Positions 10,016-21,300 of a DNA stretch of 64,000 nucleotides are shown here, piece after piece. The stretch is from Asterias rubens (taxonomy: Eukaryota > Echinodermata > Asteroidea > Forcipulatida > Asteriidae). How positions within the stretch are numbered: the first letter of the stretch is position 1; each line of letters starts with the position of its first letter. The notes under the pieces are model-generated. The model was not told the DNA's origin. It did not search any database and was given only the letters and a program-made list of their open reading frames with translations. Location of the stretch: positions 2,480,001-2,544,000 of the forward strand of contig NC_047073.1 of the NCBI RefSeq assembly GCF_902459465.1, in the 5' to 3' direction. Position numbers and translations under genes: made by a program.

Positions 10016-11302
10016 GACCAGGCATGTGAGTGGGTCATGTACAAAACGCGGAAATTATTTTTCTGTGTCCGGATTTTGGGCCAGCGCTATGAGTCTTAGT
10101 ACCAAACATTAACAGAAACTTAGGCCACAATCGTACCTGGTAATAATGTGTTGTTCGTCCTCATGATTAAGATTTTTTTGTGACAAGCGCGATGCGTCCT
10201 CGAGTACCATTATTTAGTTTCCAACTTGTCAACGTGAAAGACAGTGTGCGGCTAGTCTTGGCTCAAGGCATTGGCTTTTTAATACAGTTTTTAGTAAAGC
10301 GCCCCCTCTTGGTGGAACGGGACAACGACATGGGCCAAAGTATCCATCATGCTTAACGTAAAACGATCACGGGCTTATGTCAAAGACTATCGCGAAGAAG
10401 ACAGGTTCCCTTTCTATGCTCTGTGCGAGTGTTGTGCAGTAAAATTACTTGCTGCTTGATGAAAAAAATGAAAAAACACGGACCGGCCATTCATGGCAGC
10501 AGAGTCGGGAAAAACGCGGAGCCCACAAGAAAAACACGGAATGAGAAAATAAAAAACCCTGATTTCCGCGTAATGCCTGTGAGACGCCCTCAAATATTCA
10601 TATTTACCTCAGTGTGAGAGCAGCATTAAGCTGCAATACTAAAAACATTACTCATGGTTCAATCTCAATCATTTTTTTCATACCTTTGGATGTGAGCTGT
10701 GATAGATTGCTGGCCACTCTGTGAGTTGTTTGATTGACACTCCTCTGCTGAGTGAGATGGACAGCCAGCCATCATGACTGAAGATGTATTATGCTCTGTC
10801 TGCGTTGATTGATCTGCAAGTTGAAACATGTCAAGAATGAGTACAAGTTTAACATTTAGTGAGTAGGGTGTCATGGCCGAGAGCTTAAGAGCACCGATAA
10901 CGCATTTTAAAGTTGCACAGGCTGTTTACTCCACAGGGAGCTGAGTTGGTTTAAGGAATGAATTAAGGCCCAGTGACCAGGGGTAATAATGTTGGAAGTG
11001 ATTTGTTGAGTTGCCCTTAAATATTCACATTTGCCACAGTGTGAGAGCAGCATAAACTGCAATACTAAAAACATTACTCATGGTTCAATCTTATTAATTT
11101 TTTCATACCTTTGTATGTGAGCTGTCATAGAATGCTGGCCACTCTGCGTTGCTTCAACATTGATAGATTACACATCTCTGTCGAGTGCGATGGACAGCCA
11201 GCCATCATGATTGAAGATCTGATGCTCCGTCTGCATTAATTGATCTGTAAGTTGATGACAAAACAAGTTAGAATAAGTACAAATTTAAACATTTAGTGAG
11301 TA

Positions 11303-11615
11303 GGGTGGCGTAGCCGAGAGGTAAAGAGCACCCAACTCAAGCTGTGGTGCTTCTGTTCAGCAGAGTGTGGGTTCCAAATCCTGGCCGTGACACTTGTGTC
11401 CCTGAGCAAGAAACTTAACTATAATTGCTTCTCTCCACCCAGGGGTAAATGGGAACCTGTGAGGGCAGAGATGGTTCTTGTGATTGATTTAGCCGATAGC
11501 GCATTTTAAAGTTGCACAAGCTGCATACTCCCCACCAGGGAGCTGAGTTGGTTTAAGGAATGAATTAAGGCCCAGTGAATAGGGGTAATCATGTTGGAAG
11601 TGTTTTTAGACGCCC
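11303..11615 (+). mobile_element. SINE copy within the exon-like array
   Basis: Full head and body ('gtagccgagaggtaaagagc', 'cacccaggggtaaatggg', 'gagctgagttggtttaagga'). A sister copy lies at 11897-12215. The copy at 10868-10995 lacks the middle of the element. Confidence 0.85.
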
Positions 11616-11896
11616 TCAAATATTCATATTTACCTCAGTGTGAGAGCAGCATTAAGCTGCAATACTAAAAACATTACTCATGGTTCAATCTTAATCATTT
11701 TTTCGTACCTTTGGATGTGAGCTGTGATAGTTTCCTAGCCACTCTGCGAGTTGTTTGATTGACACTCCTCTGCTGAGTGCGATGGACAACCAGCCATCAT
11801 AATTGAAGATCTGATGCTCCGTCTGCATTAATTGATCTGTAAGTTGATGACAAAACATGCAAGAATGAGAACAAATTAAAACATTCAGTGAGTAGG

Positions 11897-12215
11897 GTGT
11901 CGTAGCCGAGAGATTAAGAGCACCCAACTCAAGCTCTGATGCTTCTATTCAGCTGAGTATGGGTTCGAATCCTGGTCGAGACACTTGTGTCCCTGAGCAT
12001 GACACTTAACTATAATTGCTTCTTTCCAACCATGGTTAAACGGTCACCTGCGAGGGCAGAGATGGTTCTTTTGACTGATTTAGCCGATAGCGCATTTTAA
12101 AGTTGCACAGGAGGCATACTCCCCACCAGGGAGCTGAGTTGGTTTAAGGAATGAATTAAGGCCCAGTGAACAGGAGTAATCATGTTGGAAGTGCTTTGAG
12201 ATGCCTTGAAATATT
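11897..12215 (+). mobile_element. SINE copy within the exon-like array
   Basis: tRNA-like head 'gtagccgagagattaagagc' with B box 'gggttcgaatcctgg', then the standard SINE body. It occupies the same position relative to the exon-like block as 11303-11615. Confidence 0.85.
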
Positions 12216-12462
12216 CATATTCACCACAGTGTGAGAGCAACATTAAGCTGCAATACTAAAACATTACTCATGGTTCAATCTCAATATTTTTTCGTACCTT
12301 TGGATGTGAGCTGTGATAGTTTCCTGGCCACTCTGCGAGTTGTTTGATTGACACTCCTCTGCTGAGTGCGATGGACAACCAGCCATCATAATTGAAGATC
12401 TGATGCTCCGTCTGCATTAATTGATCTGTAAGTTGATGACAAAACATGTCAGGAATGAGTAA

Positions 12463-12615
12463 GGGAATAATAGGGTAGCTACTAGTTCTTTCACGGCAGT
12501 TTAAAACAGGCATTGTCTAGTTGCCGAGTTCGGCGAGGGCCTTTATCACACGGCAATTCGGCCATGCAAGGTTTTAAACGGCCGTGAGAGAACTAGTAGC
12601 TACCCTATTATTCCC
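12463..12615. mobile_element. Small palindromic MITE
   Basis: A 153-bp fold-back with termini gggaataatagggtagctac and complement. The arms continue through 'tagttct.tcacggc.gttt'. It interrupts the sequence upstream of exon-like block G. Confidence 0.85.
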
Positions 12616-13119
12616 ATTCATAAATACATTTTTGGTTAAAAGGCGCAATAGAGTAGGAAACTTTATCCGTTTCCGAGAGCTCTGTATGTTTCCACCTCCA
12701 TGGTATGTTCAGTATACATGTTACAGGTTCAGGTACGTGTGTTTTCCGGTTACGTTCGTGCGCATGCGCATAGTCTTGGTGCATATTCGCTGGTTTTCCT
12801 TTCGAAACACAGCGCGGCCAACTCACCGACAGCGCCTGCTTCGCCCGTAAAAAAAAAACGTCTTGCATCAAGACTAGGGCATAGTGTCCGCTCACAATCG
12901 GTTTTTAACACTTGTCATATTATCAACGGTTTCAACACCCCACGTGATGCGCTCTCCACTAATAGGAATAGCGAAACTGTCTGAGGTATTTAGGAATTTA
13001 ATTTGTTATCACCGTGTGTGACTGCTTTTGTGAGCTTGCATACTGCAAAGTAAAAAAACTAACAACCCTTGTGTGACATGAGTGAAATCAAGAATTGATA
13101 ATCCTAATCACCTTAGTTG
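12616..13119. other. No gene seen; dispersed repeat fragment
   Basis: The segment 12905-12985 ('gatgcgctctccactaatag', 'aaactgtctgaggtattta') resembles 57790-57865. Open frames on both strands here lack support. Confidence 0.5.
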
Positions 13120-13435
13120 GACAAGATAGCACCCACAATAGCATGCACTATATGGGAATTTTCACCTAGGACGTCGTTCAATAAACAAGGGTTCCTTTCA
13201 CATGATGATGTAGCCCACGTCCTTGGTCAAAACTTCCGCTAGTGTAAGATTTTGTCGCAGGTCCGGACCTCTGACAAAATGTAGCATTGTTGGACAAGAT
13301 TTGACAAGGGACCCTGGACACTCCAAAAATTATTGTCCTTTCACACGAGCTGCATTTTGTAAAATCTTACAACCTTGCTACAATTTAGCAAGGGACCCTT
13401 GCTAAATTGCTCTCGTGTGATAGGGGCTTAAGCTG
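13120..13435. mobile_element. Partly palindromic repeat
   Basis: Contains internal inverted and direct copies of 'agcaagggacccttgctaaa'-type and 'gtaagattttgt.gca' segments. It is probably a decayed fold-back element with unclear ends. Confidence 0.5.
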
Positions 13436-13744
13436 CAATACTAATAAATAACATTACTCATGGTTCAATGTCAATCATTTTTTTCGTACCTTTGGATGTG
13501 AGCTGTGATAGATTGCTGGCCACTCTGCGAGTTGTTTGATTGACACTCCTCTGCTGAGTGCGATGGACAGCCAGCCATCATGACTGAAGATCTGATGCTC
13601 TGTCTGCGTTGATTGATCTGTAGGTTGATGACAAAACATGTCAAGAATGAGTACACATTTAAACATTTAGTTAGTAAACTACGCATTGAGTCATGCAGAA
13701 TTGTCCAATATCGGCTGGTTTAAGACCGCAGGCATTAAACTTTA

Positions 13745-14125
13745 CTTCTTATAAAGCGTTCATATCCGTCACTCAGTGACGCTCAAAGGGGCTTATATAC
13801 AGTGTTTTTCTGCATGGTTGTGGGACTACGTTGAGACCTACTTCCTACTCCTTTCACACAGCACCATGTTAGGGTCACAATATGCTGCTGATCAAACCAG
13901 GAGACCCCTTCTATTTTCGATAAATACACATTTTTTTTTATGTGCATTACACAACACACAGGACCAATGGCTTCACGCCCCATCTGAAGGACGAAGTATT
14001 ATGGTTAAGTGTCTTGCTTGAGGACTCTGGTGTCACAACTGGGACTCAAACCCACACTCTGCTGATCAGAACTACCAGTGTATGGATCAAGTTCTCTTAA
14101 CCACTAGGCCATGACACGCCACTCT
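13745..14125 (-). mobile_element. SINE on the minus strand (long variant)
   Basis: Read on the minus strand: 'ggcgtgtcatggcctagtgg' head, B-box-like 'gggtttgagtccc', a longer body, then 'gcgtcactgagtgacgg' and 'cgctttataag'. A partial relative lies at 55915-56010. Confidence 0.8.
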
Positions 14126-14149
14126 TGAAGGAGCAGACATAACGGTCCT

Positions 14150-15360
14150 TTTTTAGCTCTGAGTGTCTGCGCGCATGCTCAGTATTGCACGCATTGGTCT
14201 GGGCCCAATTTCATAGAGCTGCTTAACGGTTAGCAAATTTTGTTGCTTCACGTGGCAAAAATAACTGCTTAAATCATGGAGGAATGTACACCTATTTCAC
14301 GAGCTTAAGCACGTAAACAAACTTCGCGCACAAGATTTTAGATCGCTTGCCTGAGCAAAAAAGAAGAAGGTAGGCCCCCTACTGACAAAATGGCGGGCGA
14401 TATAAATGCAGAGTGGCGATAAAAAAAATCATCGCCTTCTTTGTCTTACATGTACTATTTGTAATGGTTCAAAGCGCCACTTGAAAGGTTAACGCACTAA
14501 CTTGAGAGTAAATGAGAAGATTGTACAACATTTCTGAAGCATTTTAAAGACTTGTTTACTTCGCTAAACCTACCATACAAACACACATAAAATACACACC
14601 ACTGCACGCCACACTTAACAAAAATTGCTTAAGCGTAAACCTTTTTCACAAGCGATTGCTAGCTTAAGCACGCAACCACACTGTGCACGCAACATTTTAG
14701 ACCCTTTGCTTCAGCAAAAGGGTAGAAGGTGATGACAAAACGGTGGGCGAAATAAATGCGGAGTGGCGAAAAAAATAAAGTCATCAACTTCTGTGTCTGA
14801 TATGTATTATGTGTAATGGTTCAAAGTACCCCTTGAAAAGTTTACACACTAACTTGAAAGTAAACAAGAAGATAATACATTATACAAACATTTCTGAAGC
14901 ATTTTAGACACACACACACTTACACCGCTGCACCAGCACACCAACAACGTATGCAGTGATGTTGCACTATGCGCTGTGTGAATAGGGTGCTTAAGCAAAA
15001 TAGAGGCTTTAAGGACCATTTTTATTTGCTTACCGCTTTAAGCAAAAAAAAACTTGCTTAAGCAAAAAACCTTGCTTCAGCAAGGCTATGAAATGAAAAA
15101 TGTGCTAGGTGCGCCCAATAAGCACAAAATCAACCGTTATGGCAGCTCTATGAATTTGGATCGTGTGCTTAAACATGGTGCTTTAGCAGAAATGGGGCTT
15201 TAAGGACCCTTTTTGCTTGCTTGCTTGTCGATATAAGCAAATAACATTGCTTAACCAATAACAAAGTTGCTAGGTGCGCCTGTTGAGCACAAAATCAACC
15301 GCTAGGCAGCTCTATGAAATTGGGCCCTGAGCACGTGCAATACTGTGAAAAGGACAGTCT
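14150..15360. mobile_element. Fold-back element of the 'gggcccaatttcat' family, 1.2 kb
   Basis: 'gggcccaatttcatagagct' (14201) faces its complement near 15322, and flanking inverted matches ('ctcagtattgcacg' / 'cgtgcaatactg') extend the arms. The interior holds two diverged ~380-bp subunits with many 'gcttaagca' palindromes. There is no transposase. Confidence 0.75.
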
Positions 15361-15439
15361 AAAAGTCTCCAATTGCTATGGGTGATGATTTTTTTTATAG
15401 GCCCGACATGAAAACAGTATTTTAATTCGTACCAGTAAT

Positions 15440-15590
15440 TATGACGTTGATTGAGTAGTCAAAGCAGATTAATGACTGGCAACTCTTCGAGGCTTCAACA
15501 TTGATAGATTGAGACATCTCTGCTCAGTGTGATGGCTGTCCACCTTTATTGAAGATCAGACGAGACAGTCTCTGTCTGGATTACTTCTGA
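15440..15590 (-). pseudogene. Decayed exon-like block I
   Basis: The minus strand retains 'ACTGAGCAGAGATGTCTCAA' and 'ATCAATGTTGAAGCC', intermediate between blocks A/B and C-H. Stops interrupt it. It links the two block types as one family. Confidence 0.45.
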
Positions 15591-15934
15591 AGAGGGAAAC
15601 AAATATAACAACAAATTAATCATACATGACCGCACTTTTATTTAATACCAGGCCTGTGAGCGGGTCATGAAAAAAAAAGCGAAAAATTGTTGTCCGGATT
15701 TTGGGCCAGCACTACGAACATAATAAAAGGCTTCAATTAAAAACTGAAGCGTAGACAACACAACACATTCACAGAAACATAGGTCACAATTCTTACATGT
15801 AACAATATGTTGTACATCATCATTTTAAAGATATTTTTGTAGCATTTCTTTAGGAATAAATCCACAAGCGCGATGAGTCCTCGTTGTCGACTGCCATATA
15901 TTTTACTTGTCGCAAAAAAATACACAACGTACAC

Positions 15935-16215
15935 TAGGACTGGGCGAATTATTTGAATATCCGGTTAATGGCGAATAGGTTTTCCTATCCATAACCACGA
16001 ATGCCTTTTTTTTCTTAACCGGATATCCGCAATGGGCGCGAATACCTATTTATAAACCGGATTGTTCTGTAATTACAACCAAGTAACCGGATATTCTTTA
16101 ATATCCGAATATCCGTGGACGTTGGGCGACAACTGATATGAATGTTTTGTCTGAATCCTTCTGAAACTTCTATTAAGACAGCATAAAACAGCATAAATTA
16201 AGTATTTATTTTTCT
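15935..16215. mobile_element. Relative of the 9393 hAT element
   Basis: Begins TAGGACTGGGCGAATTATTT and shares the next ~270 bp with 9393-9660. The right end is missing or diverged. Confidence 0.7.
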
Positions 16216-17887
16216 TCCCGGGACGGTTAGCATGCGCTAATTTATGGTAAAAAGTGGCCTCATTTGTCCTGGGAAAAAAAAAAACGCTTCCAGCACATGG
16301 AGTCTCGGCACAAGACGTCAATGCTCGGTATCGCATACCTCTGTGCTTTTATTTGTGTAAATTGCTTGCTGACTATTATCCATCTGCCTAGTGTTTGGTT
16401 GACGCAAGTGGAAGGCGATTTGGCTGCAAATACTAGGCCGCAAGTGATCAGTGCAAGAAAGTGTTTACACAGAAGTTAGTGCACAACGTGGGAATGGAAA
16501 ACGTAAATTTAAATTTTCTTTTCACAAAATATTTACACCAAAGGAGACAATTCAACAATTTTAAATAATGAGGGCTTGGATTGGAGTTCCCAACTACAAG
16601 AAACAGTAAAAGTTCAGACTCCTGAGTGAGGTAGAAATATTTTTAACAGGTTTTTGAATTTTTTTCACAATGGTACGAGACCTACCCTGGACTCCGTTGC
16701 GTTGCCTGCAACGGAGGAGTCCAACCTGGGCTACTGGGCCGCGCAGTTTGTAAACCTCTCACGCAGTAGAGGGTGCTCTTCATTTATAGTGCGTCCTATA
16801 TTGCCATAGGATACATGATGTATAAAGACCACATAAAAAAAATTGTTGATCGTCCTTTTTTTGGGCAAATGGGGGAGGGAGGGAGTTTTTTTTTTTTTTT
16901 TTTTTAATGTTTTGTTGACAAGAATACAGAAATCATCACAATCACTATATATAAAATAGATGACATTTTCTGTAAACTTTTTCAAACAACTAACAGTGTA
17001 GCCCAAGTAAATATTTGAAGAATTGTTCTTGCTTTGCCAACATCAACATAAAAAAACATTCTTTAAACATCTTTTCAAATCTGTACATTAAACAAAAATA
17101 TCAGCTGAAAAGTGATTATTTGATAATAAAAAAAAATTAAAAAAATGGGCTGGGGGTTTGAACGGTCGGGCACGATCAACAATTTTTTTCTTTTTATGTG
17201 GCCTAAACTTGACCAAAGCCGATATGAAGAAAAACATAATAGTTGAACTTGAAATTGAATGAACACAGACTGTCCACGCTCATTCCCCTTCATTGCAAGT
17301 GCAACCAAACATTCGATTAAAAATTTTAAATTGATTTTTACTCCTTTAGAATACAACTTTACCACATATTGTATTGTCAGAGAAAAATATCACCTGCATT
17401 AAATTTCACTCAAAGTCAAACTGCCTAATGAAATTGGGCCCTGTATTTTGTAAAAAGAAAATTGAAATTGACAGTGGACGAAACAGCCTTGATCACTACC
17501 GCCCTCTAGTGGCTGACGTCCTACCGGCCGGGGAGGCGTCCACCATCATCATCTCAAAAAAGATCTTGAAAAAAATTGAAGAAATTTTGAAGAGCCGCTA
17601 AGAGAGCCCAATGCACATACCTGCTTATCAACTGTTCAGAAACTGCTCTATTCACCCTCCATTCAAAATATTGATAAAAATTGTACGCTGCAAAGTCAAT
17701 AATACAAGAGTGAATATGATAAAAAGAGCAAGAAACTTACATCACTTTTTTCACAACAGGCGCACGTGCTGGATCTCAATCACAAGCACGAAGGACAAAA
17801 AAATGTCGTCCGTGAGTTATTACTAAATTTCACCCAGTCCCTTCAGTTGTTTAGGAGTTTCTCCACACAGAAACAAAACCTAAGAGT
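16216..17887. other. No gene seen
   Basis: AT-rich DNA with a hairpin at 16689-16722 ('ggactccgttgc' / 'gcaacggaggagtcc'), T- and A-runs, and a fragment of the 'gaaattgggccc' repeat near 17430. Open frames up to about 95 codons lack splice or homology support. Confidence 0.5.
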
Positions 17888-17934
17888 GTCTAAACATGGA
17901 GCAATAAACTAGTTTATTGCTCCATGGTCTAAAC
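17888..17934. mobile_element. 32-bp perfect palindrome between 8-bp direct repeats
   Basis: The palindrome centres on ctag: catggagcaataaact followed by its exact complement (17895-17926). It is flanked by GTCTAAAC at 17888-17895 and 17927-17934. It may be a minimal fold-back insertion with a hAT-like 8-bp duplication. Confidence 0.6.
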
Positions 17935-18059
17935 AACACAGAACTTCTTCAAATCTTCAGAAATAATTAATTGAGGAATCTAGCTTGATATAGAGTAATT
18001 TTTCCCCGTGTTTTTCCAAAGTTATTACTAAATTGCAAGATTTGTCACGTGACATTGGG

Positions 18060-18296
18060 GGGGGGGGGGGGTGTGTCATGACGTTACGGGACGCGTCCCA
18101 TAGAAACTGTACACACACGAGATTTCACGGTACAACACACACATGCTTGGTGTCACCGCACGGGGACGGGTGAACGTGATTTTGCAAATAAAAAGTTTCG
18201 ACAACATGTTCAAGATTTTTACCGGAATAATAAAGCTTGAAGTTAGAACAAAATGAATAACCTGAAACACTGGACATTAATACTTAACACCAGAAC
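18060..18296 (+). promoter_or_regulatory. Putative SPATA1 promoter and 5' UTR
   Basis: Upstream of the preferred SPATA1 start lie a G-run (about 18056-18070), a CRE-like TGACGTTA (18079-18086) and a CpG palindrome GGGACGCGTCCC (18088-18099). An in-frame TAA sits 12 nt before the ATG. The transcription start is not determinable. Confidence 0.4.
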
Positions 18297-18341
18297 ATGA
18301 CGACTGCCCTGGTACCTTTAGCAAGGCCGCCTTCTGAACAG
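18297..18341 (+). CDS. SPATA1: SPATA1 exon 1 (preferred start)
   Basis: ATG to GAACAG|GTGAGT, 15 codons ending RPPSEQ, phase 0. Joined to exon 2 this reads RPPSEQLVDLHV, which closely parallels the vertebrate start (RPSSSELVELHV, from memory). An in-frame stop upstream fixes the ATG. Confidence 0.75.
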
Positions 18342-21300
18342 GTGAGTGCGAAGGGTTTTCTATCCACATTTTATTTTACAAGGATTTCATTCAGTGAACT
18401 AGTTCGGTGGCAACAATCAACACCAATTCAATTGCTTGTTGCAATGTTGTGATGTGTCATTATGTTGTGTGTTGACTGTTTGGGTTGTGGCAGACACTGA
18501 GACAGGCTGGGGTGCTAAAACTCACTTGGCCTACTCTAAGAAGTTAAAACTATGAGGTTCGCTCCGTTATGCGAAGGAGTACTAACTTACTGACATCTTC
18601 TTTCAGTAGTTTCTTATATATTATATTTATAATAATAACAATAGCCTCTGATTTAGTTCAGTTGTTAAAATTAAAGTGAAATTACCATGGAGGCTATAGT
18701 ATTTCTACCTTCATAGTTAACACTTATTTTGGAAAATAATATAGGATCAAAAGTCTAGATTTTGTTACAGGACTCTAGGAGCCTATAACATAGTTAAAAG
18801 AATCTAAAACATTTTGTCAAAGGAAAGAACACTTAGGCCTAGTATTTTAAAGTTAATAACTTCTTTCAATTTCATGAAAAAACTAAAGCATGGGTCCGGG
18901 AGCAGAAGAATTCCCGCATCCTGCCAACACTTTTCACCCATTTTAACCAAAATGTTTTCATTTCATAATGAAAAGTGGTGGCAGGATTGAATGACACTTT
19001 TCTTGTGTCAAGAAGACAGTGGATCAAGTAAAAATTTTTGGGCAACAGTAGAATTTTGAAACACTGTTCTATGGCATTTTGGGACTGTATCGTGCAAAAA
19101 ACCCAAATCATTCACGAAACAAAAATCAGTATGTTACTATCCATAGGTCTTATTTAGAGGTAAAGCGTTAATGATAAGCAAGGAATAAACTTTCTGTTTT
19201 GGGGTACAAAAGCAAAGTTTGTTGTGAAGAAGAGTAACTTGGTGTTGGACTTCTCGGCTACGAAGCCATGTTGGAAATGTCGGTAATTTAATACCTGTAA
19301 AATGCACTTTTGCCTAGTCGTTCATATGTCAAACTAAAAAAAAGGGTGATTGGTCATTTGCTTTTAACAAATCTGCTGCCAATAAAAAGAAAAACACTAT
19401 GCCTACTGTCAGTGTCTGGCCACACAGGACCAGGTCAAATAAAGTTGTTAAATGTTCGCACCATTTTTTGTACAACTGGTTTGTAAAAGAAAAACTGTAC
19501 TGGTAATCGTCGATTGGAAACAACTCACTAGCCCCACCTTGTTGGGTAGCCCACCTTGTTGGGTAGCCCACCTTGTTGGGTAGCCCACCTTGTTGGGTAG
19601 CCCACCTTGTTGGGTAGCCCACCTTGTTGGGTAGCCCACCTTGTTGGGTAGCCCACCTTGTTGGGTAGCCCACCTTGTTGGGTAGCCCACCTTGTTGGGT
19701 AGCCCACCTTGTTGGGTAGCCCACCTTGTTGGGTAGCCCACCTTGTTGGGTAGCCCACCTTGTTGGGTAGCCCACCTTGTTGGGTAGCCCACCTTGTTGG
19801 GTAGCCCACCTTGTTGGGTAGCCCACCTTGTTGGGTAGCCCACCTTGTTGGGTAGCCCACCTTATTGGGCTGTTAACGGCTCCGCTTTTAATATCGGTCT
19901 CATCACTGTCGCCATTACAGCCCACCTTCGATACATGTCTACATGTTTTCAAAGGTCACAAAATGCGTGGAGCCATAACAGCTCAACAAGGTGGGCTACT
20001 TGTTGGGCTGTTGATGGCTGTCTTTTGTCATCCGCCATCATAGTCTAGTCGCCATTATAGACGAGAGCCATAACACTAATAGCCCAACATGTTTGTCTAA
20101 GTGACAAAATTGTTCAAAGCATGTCTTGGTTTTGTTCCTTGTACCTAAAATGATTAAGAGCTACATCGGAGCGGACCATGTTGGCAGTTTGTTTATTGAT
20201 CCATGTATTCAGTTAATATTGATCAACGGCCTTGGCTGTATTAAAATTGCTCCCCGCGCCTCCAATACATAAAGCTTAAAGGAGTGATTACTTTGGTACT
20301 TCAACAATTAAAAACACAAAAAGTAGTTAAGCACAACAAAAATACCATGTCACTTACATTTATGTGACTATTGTATCCTGCTTATAATTGCTAAGCAGAA
20401 AGTTGATAATGATGCACATTAAATAAGGCCAGGTTAATAAGGTTCCACCAGACTTGTACATATTCCTTTGTTTTTTTAAATTAACAATGACCATCATATT
20501 GCCTCTCGGCTCTTGTGGTGTTTATTCTTCTTAAATATTCTAATGAAATTATTTTAAAAACTTGAGAAGTGATTTTGGCCTTAAAACTTATAATTGTTTT
20601 ATAATAAACAACCAGAAATAGGCCTGTGTGTACATTCAAACTTGCAATGAGGAGGTTTTCTCCTGACTCAAGGCAGTTAACATTTCTCTGCTTTTAAAAA
20701 TAAATATACTTCCTTTGAATGCTTCATGTGAATTTTGTTTTCTTGCGTCACAATTGGAAGGGGGTGGGGGAGTTAGTACAGATGATATCGTCACCAAAAT
20801 TCAATTCATGTTCGCAGGAAGTATGACCAGGTTTAAGAGTGGCTTTGGATTCCAGAGTATACCAGACCCTCCCTGTAGTGTCACTGTCACTCATGATCAG
20901 ACCAGTACCGCCATTGCCACTAATTGAAAACAGACAAAGTCATCGTCATAAAATGCCATCTAAATATCAGACACAATAGTTACCATGGTTATCGGTCCAG
21001 TGACTTATTTTAGCACAATGACCGTCAGAGATGGGTGCACACTAAAAAACCTTGATGCCAGTCTCAGTGAAACCAAGCATTAATTTTCCTTTGAACCAGT
21101 AGGGGTTGCTAAGTAACTCGGTCGCACTTATTTGATAACGGTATTTTAAAAATAGATTGGAACACTTTGCCTTGAAAATTAACAGGGCAGGTTCATCGTT
21201 GGTTCATCACTGTTTTGAGAGTAAACTGGTAGTGCACAGTTCCTCAGTGTCTGGAGTCTTGTAATGTAATTGCAAGTGGTAGTCGAGCGGTACGAGCGGT

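Larger units (their letters stand above)
10610..13680 (-). pseudogene. Tandem array of exon-like units with SINE remnants
   Basis: Units of roughly 400-600 bp repeat: 'ctgcaatactaaaaacatta', an exon-like block, 'tgacaaaacatgtcaagaat', then 'cagtgagtagggtgtcg' leading into a SINE. Exon-like blocks lie at 10684-10813, 11109-11244, 11709-11836, 12298-12425 and 13490-13617. All begin AG|AT CA and end at CCAAAG|GTAYG or a variant. In the last three the phase-matched frame encodes about 42 aa (DGWLSIALSRGVSIKQLAEW core) and, read through the donor, stops within a few codons. 10684 carries a small frameshifting difference. A decayed relative lies at 15440-15590. The presence of the SINE in most units implies that unit and SINE amplified together. 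Confidence 0.6.

Noticed and set aside
17374..17601. 75-codon plus-strand frame ending KKILKKIEEILKSR
   Set aside because: Includes a fragment of the 'gaaattgggccc' repeat and has no splice or homology support.
19329..19952. Minus-strand open frame of 207 codons
   Set aside because: Almost entirely the 17-bp minisatellite; other frames are equally open, and there is no splice or promoter context.
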